A stretch of DNA of 62,017 nt, taken from assembly GCA_002698785.1 (NCBI GenBank), contig PAAG01000050.1, positions 1 through 62,017 of the forward strand, in the 5' to 3' direction. The notes beneath the pieces were generated by a model that was not told the DNA's origin, searched no databases, and saw nothing but the letters and a program-made list of their open reading frames with translations. The translations under genes and the position numbers were made by a program. Positions 53,344-60,738 of the stretch are shown here, in pieces. Position 1 is the stretch's first letter; the number at the start of each line of letters is the position of its first letter. The DNA comes from Verrucomicrobiales bacterium (GTDB taxonomy: Bacteria > Verrucomicrobiota > Verrucomicrobiia > Verrucomicrobiales > DEV007).

Positions 53344-54224
53344 GCCTCGGTTGTAGGATGAAGACGTTTTCGAATGGCCGCCCCCCAGAAGTCGACCAAA
53401 ACAATCAATGCGATTAACAGATACAGGTAAGTCCACACCTCCCGGTAGTAAGACTCCCCATACGAAAACTCGATATACAGCCCGATCGTCTCGATTCCGA
53501 CAAAACCAAGAACAGCAGACGACCGCAGGGCACATTCAAAACGATAAAAGCTGTATGTAATCAGATTCGGAAGAGCTCTCGGAAAAATCCCAACCAGAAA
53601 AGTCTGCACAGGACCATGCCCGATCGCTTTCAAAGCCGACGCAGCATCGCGAGCCTCTTCGTCAATCAACTCAGAGAAAACCTTCCCCAAGGTTCCGGAA
53701 AACGGAAGAGCCAGCGCCATCATGCCCGCCAGCGGAGAAACACCCATCGCAGAAAGAAACAGCAACGCCCAGATCAATTCGTGGATCGAACGAGCGAGAC
53801 TCATCCAGAATCGGCAGATCGTGAAAACGGTCTGCAGAAAAAGCCGAAGTCCCCTTCCACATGGTTCAGGCCACCAGGCCGAAGAACCGAAAAAACCAAG
53901 AAACAACGCGGTAGGAACCGCAATACTCATCGCCCCAAAAGCAAACCTCAGCGTCAGGAGCAGCCCTTTGAACCCCTTTACCCAGATTGGATCGGCGTCA
54001 TCAGGCACATTCGGATCCTGATAATCCGTAGCCGGATGCAACGCCGCTGCAAAAAACTTCCCCGTCCTCTCCCAATGCGTTGAGTCAGGCGGCAGCAGCC
54101 CTTTGGGAGTCAATCCTAGCGCCCACGCACAGATAAAAAAGACAACGATAAGCCCCAGAACGACCCAGCGGCGACCGCTTGTCCGACCAGTTCGAATAAA
54201 AGGGTCTGGAGATCCTGACGACAT
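53325..54224 (-). CDS. PhnE-type ABC permease 1 (phosphonate-type; predicted selenium-oxyanion transport)
   Basis: The protein has 299 residues from the ATG at 54224 (MSSGSPDP), 7 bases after the upstream stop. It has about six membrane helices, first near 20-38 (WVVLGLIVVFFICAWALG), and the EAA loop IDEEARDAASALKAIGHGP. It resembles the PhnE family. The neighbours are a PhnC-like ATPase, a PhnD-like lipoprotein and a second PhnE-like permease. Phosphonate genes (phnG-M, phnX) are absent, whereas sel genes flank both ends, so a selenium substrate is favoured over phosphonate. Confidence 0.85.
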   Translation of the reverse strand: MSSGSPDPFIRTGRTSGRRWVVLGLIVVFFICAWALGLTPKGLLPPDSTHWERTGKFFAAALHPATDYQDPNVPDDADPIWVKGFKGLLLTLRFAFGAMSIAVPTALFLGFFGSSAWWPEPCGRGLRLFLQTVFTICRFWMSLARSIHELIWALLFLSAMGVSPLAGMMALALPFSGTLGKVFSELIDEEARDAASALKAIGHGPVQTFLVGIFPRALPNLITYSFYRFECALRSSAVLGFVGIETIGLYIEFSYGESYYREVWTYLYLLIALIVLVDFWGAAIRKRLHPTTEAWQPRP

Positions 54225-54231
54225 AATTTCT

Positions 54232-56073
54232 CTACTCGGCTCCTGGCAGCGGCATACCTGCGGGATCCAAAACCGAAATCTCAAACAGTATTAGTTTAAC
54301 GCTATCTCCTACGGACGATTTTCGAATCGCACAATAGCGTTTCTCGTGGATATCCGATGAAACCAACGGATACGAAATCCGAATAGAGTTAGATTCATTC
54401 CCGGTCAGACGCCGAAACTCCACCGCATAATGTTTCCCCGTCGGGTAAATCCACGCTCGAACACTATGAGTTCCTTCGTTTAGCTCTAAGGCTTTTTCCC
54501 GAATTGTATTGAAACCCTCGCTGCTGGGAGACTTCAATCGGTCAGGGCTCCGGGGGAGGATAGAATACAATTCAGCAAACCGTTCGGCATCGATTTTCAC
54601 CACCTCAAAACCATCTTCACAAACGCTCTCGCTCCCTTGAAGCATCGCACTCGTCTCCGTCCCACCAACGGAACCTGACCAGGCACGAACGAAGATCGTA
54701 AAGGGAAGCCCTCTCCCCAATACATTGGGATGACAAAGCGTATTAAACTGATAAATCCTGTCACGCGTCCCCACTATATTCACTCCTACGTCATAGGTCG
54801 TACTCCGTCCCGAATCTATTTCCACGACCTCCATGTCGATCCCGCGGTTTTGCAGATACTGAATCGGAGTCAATTCCGAAGGTCCCTCTCCTACCTTCAG
54901 CCAAGCCCGAGATAACGTATACCTCGCTTTCGTCACCGGAGCCGCAGGAATCATGCCCACCAAAGGCCCCGAAAAAATGGAGAAGAGAAATGCACCGGAG
55001 ACAGACAATACCGAAACGAACGCAAATCGACTCTTCGTCGTTGGGTAGCCTCGAATCAACACCCACGCACCTGACAACAAGACAACACGAAGAATACATG
55101 AAGGCACCAAGTCCCTCCACATCATCTCCCCAGGGTAGAATCTCGGAAACCACATCGGAAAGCCATCAAATAAGGCCACAGCAAGATATATTGTACCTGC
55201 CGCAACCACAGCACGCCACTGATGCCGCCACCCCACTGCAAATGTAACGAAAATGAGAAGAACGACTGCGTCCAACATCGCCAGAGAGTATGGCACTCGG
55301 AAATCGGCAAAGTGTGCACACTGAATCGACACAGTTCGACCTCCATCCGATCCAGTCTCCACAGTAGACCAGAAACCAATCGGCAAAATGCCAGAGTCAG
55401 CCATTCCGAACACGTCTCTTCTGCCATTCCCGACAATCGACTCACCACGATTGTCGAAAACAACAGGCCAAAAACCACCATACCCACCCGCCCACGTAAA
55501 CGATGAGGGAACTTGGAAATCATTTGCCTCAGCCTTCACTTCGACTCCCTCCCGAACAACGTACTTTCGACTCTTGACCTTGACGCCTTTGATTCCCTCC
55601 AAGCGTCGGAGCGCAGGGGCCAACTCGATCGCAGCTCCCGAGTGCCCAATCGGAATCGCGTCCTCCGAAAGTGCCCTCCCTCCTTGAAAGGCCATATTCA
55701 TGCTCAATCTCCATTTGGCTCGCTTGAGATCCCAACCTTCCAGGCCAAAAATATCCTCGGGAGGCTCGGCGATAGGCTGCGTTAGGGCCAGCATGTGCCA
55801 GTGCTCCAAAATCTTCTTCCGATGTCGGCGGGACATCGCAGGATGCATCTCGTTGAATAAAGGGATCTCTCGATAAACCCCGTCCATTCGATCAAGCTCA
55901 GAAGCAGCCTCCGGCGAGATCGTCACCTCTATCAACTGAACCCATCTGCACAAGAAAATCCCTTGGAGGAGTGCCTTAACCGAGTCGAACCGAGTCATCG
56001 CAATGCAATCTCCAGACACCATCAGTGTAATCAGCGCCAAGAATACACACCAGTATCTGGATATTGCTTCCAT
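54232..56073 (-). CDS. Unknown multi-pass membrane protein inside the selenium/PhnCDE-type operon
   Basis: The protein has 613 residues. A first helix (8-24, VFLALITLMVSGDCIA) is followed by a soluble region (25-260), four helices near 263-281, 287-303, 325-341 and 349-376, then a second soluble domain (380-613). The first soluble region has no motif I can name; the second contains IDMEVVEIDSGRSTTYDVGV and RLTGNESNSIRISYPLVS, beta-rich. Its ATG shares one base with the phnC-type stop (TAATG), so it is coupled to the ATPase gene, and the first permease gene follows by 7 bases. I do not recognise a family. It is either a regulator or sensor of the transporter or an extra transport part. Base composition is like the neighbours. 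Confidence 0.7.
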   Translation of the reverse strand: MEAISRYWCVFLALITLMVSGDCIAMTRFDSVKALLQGIFLCRWVQLIEVTISPEAASELDRMDGVYREIPLFNEMHPAMSRRHRKKILEHWHMLALTQPIAEPPEDIFGLEGWDLKRAKWRLSMNMAFQGGRALSEDAIPIGHSGAAIELAPALRRLEGIKGVKVKSRKYVVREGVEVKAEANDFQVPSSFTWAGGYGGFWPVVFDNRGESIVGNGRRDVFGMADSGILPIGFWSTVETGSDGGRTVSIQCAHFADFRVPYSLAMLDAVVLLIFVTFAVGWRHQWRAVVAAGTIYLAVALFDGFPMWFPRFYPGEMMWRDLVPSCILRVVLLSGAWVLIRGYPTTKSRFAFVSVLSVSGAFLFSIFSGPLVGMIPAAPVTKARYTLSRAWLKVGEGPSELTPIQYLQNRGIDMEVVEIDSGRSTTYDVGVNIVGTRDRIYQFNTLCHPNVLGRGLPFTIFVRAWSGSVGGTETSAMLQGSESVCEDGFEVVKIDAERFAELYSILPRSPDRLKSPSSEGFNTIREKALELNEGTHSVRAWIYPTGKHYAVEFRRLTGNESNSIRISYPLVSSDIHEKRYCAIRKSSVGDSVKLILFEISVLDPAGMPLPGAE

Positions 56074-56849
56074 TAGGCATCCACCATCATTTCCTCGTCA
56101 CTGAGATCGAACAGTTCGGTCAACGTATCGCCAGGTATTCTCTCGGGATCTGAATCAAAAGCCATCTTCCCAGCACGCAGACCCACCAGCCTCGGAAAAT
56201 ACTCCTTCGCCAGATCCACGTGGTGAAGGCTCACACACAAAACGAATCCAAACTCTTTCGACAGTTCACATAACAAAGCCACCGTGTCCCTCGCACGGGC
56301 AGGGTCGACACTCGAAACCGGCTCATCAGCAAGCAGCGCATCCGGTTTTTGAAAAAGCGCTCGGGCAATCGCGACTCGCTGCTGCTGCCCGCCGGAAAGG
56401 CTCGATGTTCGAGAATACAATTTCTCCTCGATACCGACACGTTCGAGAATCTTGTGGATCTCCAGGACGTCTTCTTTCGATGGTATCAGCAAATCTCTTA
56501 CTGATCGAAGAGCCCCCCTCTTTCCCCCTCGGCCGAGAATGATATTCTGAACCACGGTCAAATTGGGAACCAACCCCAGGTGCTGCGGGATAGTCGCCAG
56601 CCGTGAGCGCAGTTTCCTCAGCTCTTTTGCCGAGAATTGGGAAATGTCATCCCCAAAAACAGAAACGCGCCCCGCGTCCGGAGCGCGCATCGTGTTCATC
56701 AGTCGCAGCAGCGTTGTCTTTCCGCTACCGCTTGGGCCAATCAAGGCCACTTGTTCCCCCTGTCCGACCTCCAGACTTACATCGTCGACCGCTGCCAGAT
56801 CACCGAATCGGCAAGTAACAGCATCGAGAGAAAACGCAGGATCGGACAT
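56073..56849 (-). CDS. PhnC-type ABC ATPase (predicted selenium-oxyanion transport)
   Basis: The protein has 258 residues with Walker A GPSGSGKTT (38-46), Q-loop, signature LSGGQ (151-155), Walker B ALLADEP (171-177), D-loop SSVDP and a switch His (SLHHVDLA). The closest well-known family is PhnC of phosphonate uptake. It starts 16 bases after the PhnD-type gene. It powers the transporter formed with the two PhnE-type permeases. Confidence 0.88.
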   Translation of the reverse strand: MSDPAFSLDAVTCRFGDLAAVDDVSLEVGQGEQVALIGPSGSGKTTLLRLMNTMRAPDAGRVSVFGDDISQFSAKELRKLRSRLATIPQHLGLVPNLTVVQNIILGRGGKRGALRSVRDLLIPSKEDVLEIHKILERVGIEEKLYSRTSSLSGGQQQRVAIARALFQKPDALLADEPVSSVDPARARDTVALLCELSKEFGFVLCVSLHHVDLAKEYFPRLVGLRAGKMAFDSDPERIPGDTLTELFDLSDEEMMVDA

Positions 56850-56865
56850 GAGGAAACACGAGACA

Positions 56866-57807
56866 TCAGCTGTCGATCAAACCGAGTTTGACCGCAGTTT
56901 CTTTGATCCCGTCGAAATCTTCATTCTTCGCAGGAATGATGGCTTCGCGATTGATCGCCTTCAGCGTATCAGAATCAGCAGGCGCTTCAATAAGAGCCGT
57001 CTGCACCTTTCCGATAAATCCTTCACCGAATGCCTTCTCCACTTCTGGATGGATCGTGAAGTTGTAGTCAGCATAGAAAGGAGTCGTCCAGATCTTCACG
57101 GTGTTCTCCGCGATTTTTGGATCTTCCGCTACGAGCGAGTCATAGGTCTTGTAGTTCAGTGCACCGGTCTGGTAGGTGCCGTCAGCAACCGCATTTGCAG
57201 TCGCCACGTGGCCACCAGTTGCCTGGTATCCAGGCTCTGTAGCGAACCACTCATCAGGAGCAACGCCGCCATTGTTCTGCATGATGAAGAACGTAGGCAT
57301 AAGACGACCGGATGTAGATCCGGGAGACCCAAATGTGAAGGTCATGTCTTTGATCGCGGCAGGGAAATCAGCAGACTCTTTCAAGCCAGTCGATTTGTTC
57401 GCTATAAAGTATGACTTGTACTTTGGATCGGCTTTCCCCTGAGCAATCGCCTGCGATCCTTCGACCGCCATGCGTGCCTGAACGCCGGAGAGTCCACCGA
57501 ACCAGACGAGATGAACCTCGCCGTTCTTGAACTTGGTGACAGAGTCAGCGTAATCCTTGGAGAAAACAAACTCAGCAGGAACGCCAAGCTTCTCGGAAAG
57601 GTATTCAGCAAGTTTATCAAACTTCGCTTTCTGATCCGTGATCTTCTCGTCGGGAATCGCCGAGATGTATAGAGTCGCTTCAGCAGCATCGCTGGAAGCG
57701 CTGTCATTGTTGGAGTCGGGCGTGGCTGCATCATCACCGCCACAGCCGACAATGGCTAGAGCAGTTACCGCAGCCAGACCGACGCGGAAAAGGTGTCTTT
57801 TCAGCAT
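56866..57807 (-). CDS. PhnD-type substrate-binding lipoprotein (putative selenate/selenite-binding)
   Basis: The protein has 313 residues. The ATG at 57807 gives a lipoprotein signal (MLKRHLFRVGLAAVTALAIVGC; lipobox AIVGC). The two-lobed fold is of the phosphate/phosphite/phosphonate-binding family: LYISAIPDEK, NGEVHLVWFGGLSGVQA, FTFGSPGSTSGRLMP with the Ser-rich anion-binding loop, and DGTYQTGALNYKTY. From memory, protein-family databases define a clade of these as putative selenate-binding because it occurs beside selD and the SenB-like glycosyltransferase; the context here fits exactly. Substrate not proven; phosphite, phosphonate or selenite are alternatives. It follows selA by 108 bases with a structured leader at 57855. 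Confidence 0.86.
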   Translation of the reverse strand: MLKRHLFRVGLAAVTALAIVGCGGDDAATPDSNNDSASSDAAEATLYISAIPDEKITDQKAKFDKLAEYLSEKLGVPAEFVFSKDYADSVTKFKNGEVHLVWFGGLSGVQARMAVEGSQAIAQGKADPKYKSYFIANKSTGLKESADFPAAIKDMTFTFGSPGSTSGRLMPTFFIMQNNGGVAPDEWFATEPGYQATGGHVATANAVADGTYQTGALNYKTYDSLVAEDPKIAENTVKIWTTPFYADYNFTIHPEVEKAFGEGFIGKVQTALIEAPADSDTLKAINREAIIPAKNEDFDGIKETAVKLGLIDS

Positions 57808-57854
57808 CGTTGGTATGGTTGGTTTATTTGGTATTCTTTGATCATTTCTGAACA

Positions 57855-57899
57855 ATCCAGAATACGAACCGCAAGGCATTGCGGATTGCAATTCTGGAT
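57855..57899 (-). promoter_or_regulatory. Structured leader before the PhnD-type gene
   Basis: A two-tier stem-loop: ATCCAGAAT pairs with ATTCTGGAT (57855-57863 with 57891-57899, 9 bp), then a 5/6-base internal loop, then CCGCAA with TTGCGG (57869-57874 with 57879-57884, 6 bp) and a 4-base loop. It lies in the selA-phnD gap, transcribed on the minus strand, and is not followed by a T-run. So it is more likely a control element or mRNA stabiliser than a terminator. Confidence 0.5.
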
Positions 57900-57915
57900 G
57901 GGACGACTCCACTCT

Positions 57916-59328
57916 TCAGAGCTTTCCGAAAATTGCGAGAATATTCTTTGTGAGAATCTCGTCTTGCTCGGGGAAAATCGTGCGTAGATCCAGCCTATAT
58001 CGATCTTCCGCAGTATACCCAATTACCGGCATCTCCCCTTTCCGCAAAAGATCGGCAAACTTCGCTAGCCCCATCGTTTCAGGCTTCAAATCCAGAGCCA
58101 GAGAAGGTATCTCCGCCTTCGGCATCGTCCCGCCACCACACCGGGCAATCGTCTCTACCAAGCCGACCTGCAGCCCCTCGATCGCAGTCAAATGCTCCAC
58201 CAACGCTTCGGCTCGCGGGCGAAGATCATCCTCCACCTTTGCCGAAAGCATTCTCGCCAGAGGAAGCTCCGGCTTCTCTCCTTGTCCTTTTGACAGATAC
58301 TCCAGAACCGTTTCCTGAAGCCCGGTCAAAATCAGTTTATCGCACCGCAGCGCTCGGAAAAACGGCTCTTTCTTAATTCCCGCCACGAGATCTGCCCGTC
58401 CCGCAATGATCCCCGCTTGGGGCCCACCAAAAAGCTTGTCCCCACTCACACATACCAGATCCACACCGCGCTTCAGCACCTCAGTGGCTGTCGGCTCATG
58501 AGGAATCGGAGCCAGAGACTCGGTCGGAATCATCGCCCCACTGCCCAGGTCTTCCACGACAGGCAGTCCATGCGCTTTCCCCAGCTCAACCAACTCTTCC
58601 GTCGTTGGCTCGTCAGTGAAACCGTCCATCCAGAAGTTCGAACGATGCACCTTCAGCAGCATCCCCGTATTCGGCGTGATCGCCTTTTCGTAGTCTTCCA
58701 GCGAAGTCTTATTCGTCGCCCCCACCTCCACCAGTTTCGCCCCGCTCACCTCCATGATTTCTGGCACACGGAAGCCGCCACCGATCTCCACGAGCTCCCC
58801 GCGGGAAATAATCACCTCGTTCTTTTCCCCATTTGCCAGATGCTTCAAAATCAGGATCAAAGCCGCAGCGCAATTATTTGAAACCGTAGCCGACTCGGCT
58901 TCGATCAGCGTCGCCAGACAGGTTTCCAGAAAACCACCGCGCTTCCCCCTTTCGCCCGTATCGAGATTCATCTCGATGTTGTTGTAATATTTCCCAACCG
59001 AGGTCAGAGCCGCCACCGTCTTATCACTTAGCGGAGAGCGCCCCATATTCGTATGGATACAAACCCCCGTCCCGTTGATGGCCGGATGAATACGTGACCG
59101 ATACAGAGAATCGATCTTCTCCCGAATCATCGATACCGTTTCATCAAATTCCCCTACCTCCAGCGTCCCGGCCTTAACACCCTGACGCATCTCCTCGACC
59201 GTCTTCCTCACCAGATCCGTGATCAACGGCTGCGGAACAGGCGGCAACTCATCCCCCTTCTCAAGGGCGACAAGCACTTTATCGACCGCGGGGATGCGGC
59301 TGAAAGGATTGGGGCTTTTTGAGGTCAT
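57916..59328 (-). CDS. selA: L-seryl-tRNA(Sec) selenium transferase (SelA)
   Basis: SelA turns seryl-tRNA(Sec) into selenocysteinyl-tRNA(Sec) using selenophosphate. The 470-residue PLP protein matches bacterial SelA in length. It shows IHPAINGTGVCIHTNMGRSPL near residue 80, YYNNIEMNLDTGERGKRG, NNCAAALILIL and the PLP lysine block SGDKLFGGPQAG, with Lys298 the expected internal aldimine. It ends 108 bases before the PhnD-type gene and is preceded by selD 241 bases upstream on the same strand. Its product is used by SelB at 49827. Confidence 0.95.
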   Translation of the reverse strand: MTSKSPNPFSRIPAVDKVLVALEKGDELPPVPQPLITDLVRKTVEEMRQGVKAGTLEVGEFDETVSMIREKIDSLYRSRIHPAINGTGVCIHTNMGRSPLSDKTVAALTSVGKYYNNIEMNLDTGERGKRGGFLETCLATLIEAESATVSNNCAAALILILKHLANGEKNEVIISRGELVEIGGGFRVPEIMEVSGAKLVEVGATNKTSLEDYEKAITPNTGMLLKVHRSNFWMDGFTDEPTTEELVELGKAHGLPVVEDLGSGAMIPTESLAPIPHEPTATEVLKRGVDLVCVSGDKLFGGPQAGIIAGRADLVAGIKKEPFFRALRCDKLILTGLQETVLEYLSKGQGEKPELPLARMLSAKVEDDLRPRAEALVEHLTAIEGLQVGLVETIARCGGGTMPKAEIPSLALDLKPETMGLAKFADLLRKGEMPVIGYTAEDRYRLDLRTIFPEQDEILTKNILAIFGKL

Positions 59329-59400
59329 CTTGTCTGACTGAAGGCTCCGGCAGTGAGGTGTTAGCTAGGTTGTTTACGGAATAGCACGAGAGATTTTTCC

Positions 59401-59463
59401 AAATCGCAAGGCGTTCGCGAGGAGCGAATTGAAATTCGTGACGAGCGAAGAACGCAGCGATTT
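59401..59463. other. Interrupted inverted repeat between selD and selA
   Basis: AAATCGC (59401-59407) pairs with GCGATTT (59457-59463), GCGTTC (59411-59416) with GAACGC (59450-59455), and CGAATT (59425-59430) with AATTCG (59433-59438), with internal loops between them. It may be a transcript structure between selD and selA, an intergenic palindromic repeat, or a terminator relic. It is not a tRNA: no T-arm or CCA end is visible. Confidence 0.4.
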
Positions 59464-59569
59464 CGGGGAAAGATCCGTGCTCTCAAATTCAAAACGTCGC
59501 ATCGCGACGGACACTATATCCCCCAAGGAAGATAAAATCTATTCCGTAAAGAACTTAGCTAACGCCGAA

Positions 59570-60643
59570 CTAGAGAACCGAAATCAGCGAACTTCCTTCG
59601 TCTGCCGGGAGAATGCGGCCTACCACCGCCTTCGATAAGGTCGCCTCAGCATCGCAGATCGCAAGCACCGCATCGAGGTTCTCTTCTGGCACAGCGCAGA
59701 GCAACCCTCCACTCGTCTGCGCGTCAGCGAGGATGAACTTCATCGCCTCAGACACACCCTCACCCCAGCTCACGTCAGGGTCCGATGTTCGCAAGTTCTC
59801 CTTCGTTCCACCCGGCACGCAGCCCTCCTCCTCGATCAATCGAACGATCTCCGGATCGATGACCGGCATCTCGGCGGAATTCAACTCCGCCTGCACACCG
59901 CTCGATTTACAGAGCGAACGCAAATGCCCCAGCAGGCCGAAACCAGTCACATCAGTGGCGCACTTCACCAGCCCTTGCTCAGCCATCTTCTGGCCCGGCT
60001 TGTTCAGACGACTCATCAATTCCACACCTCGATCGACCAACTCACCAGTCACCAGGCCCCGCTTGATGCCCGTCGTTAAAATCCCCGTCCCAAGCGGTTT
60101 CGTCAGGATCAAAATATCCCCCGCCTTCGCATCCGCATTGGTGATCATGCGTTTCGGATGCACGAGGCCCGTCACCGAGAGACCATAGATCGGCTCTGGA
60201 TTCTTAATCGAATGCCCACCTGCGAGAGCACACTCCGCCTCTTTCACCTTATCCGCCCCACCTTTGAGAATCTCGTTGATGATCTCCTCGCTCAAAATAT
60301 CCGCCGGCATCCCCACGACATTCATCGCCGTCACCGGACGACCACCCATCGCATACACATCCGAAAGCGAGTTCGTCGCCGCGATTTGCCCATACAGGTA
60401 GGGATCATCAACGATCGGTGTGAAAAAGTCGATCGTCTGCACCATCGCGAGATCGTCGTTCAAAATGTACACGGCGGCATCGTCGGATGTGCTTGATCCG
60501 ACTACCAGATTCGAATCTTCGTGCTGACTGAGCCCACGCAAGACCTGCGTGAGTGCCTCCTGGCTAAGCTTGGAGGCTCAACCCGCGCACGACGACAGCG
60601 AAGTAAGCTTGATGGGATCTTCTGACATGGATAGTTCTGACAT
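59570..60643 (-). CDS. selD: Selenide, water dikinase (SelD), selenocysteine-containing
   Basis: SelD makes selenophosphate from selenide and ATP. From the ATG at 60643 the frame runs 357 residues with one in-frame TGA at codon 22 (60580-60578), read here as selenocysteine. The local sequence is SSCAG-U-ASKL, which aligns with the GAGCGCKI region of E. coli SelD, so U replaces catalytic Cys17 and Lys25 is the essential Lys20. The rest is a full AIRS-like SelD: STSDDAAVYIL, QTIDFFTPIVDDP, ALAGGHSIKNPEPIYGLSVTG, DVTGFGLLGHL and AQTSGGLLCAVP. A conventional caller would start after the TGA and lose the active site. A second ATG (60628) is possible. A SECIS-like stem follows the TGA immediately. 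Confidence 0.93.
60550..60580 (-). promoter_or_regulatory. SECIS-like stem-loop after the selD TGA
   Basis: Read on the minus strand, the six bases right after TGA (GCCTCC, 60577-60572) pair with GGAGGC (60560-60555), enclosing an 11-base loop. TGA itself (60580-60578) can pair with TCA (60552-60550) across a 2-base bulge, for a 9-bp interrupted stem. A stem starting at the UGA, inside the coding region, is what bacterial SelB needs. The loop sequence does not clearly show the usual E. coli G-U pattern, so the exact contact with SelB is unknown. Confidence 0.65.
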
Positions 60644-60696
60644 GATTTTGAAAAAGGTTGGGGCTACGGTTGTGGACGGTTATCGTCACACGAAGC

Positions 60697-60717
60697 TTTC
60701 ACCTTTTCCAAGTGAAA
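60697..60717. promoter_or_regulatory. Inverted repeat in the selD/senB divergent promoter region
   Basis: TTTCAC (60697-60702) and GTGAAA (60712-60717) form a palindrome with a 9-base spacer in the 95-base gap between the divergent selD and SenB-like starts. This is the natural place for a shared operator. No matching regulator is encoded nearby. Confidence 0.35.
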
Positions 60718-60738
60718 TCGCGCCTCTTTTCGGACGCA

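Noticed and set aside
52426-57807. A phosphonate (Phn) utilisation operon
   Set aside because: Only the transport-type genes are present; no C-P lyase or phosphonatase genes, while selA, selD, selB and senB surround the transporter. Phosphonate or phosphite uptake remains a formal alternative.
57855-57899. Rho-independent terminator of selA
   Set aside because: The stem is good but no T-run follows on the minus strand and an A/T internal loop splits it; listed as a leader structure instead.
59401-59463. Candidate tRNA-Sec (selC) between selD and selA
   Set aside because: A TCA triplet lies in a small stem, but there is no T-arm, no long variable arm and no 3' CCA; total length is too short.
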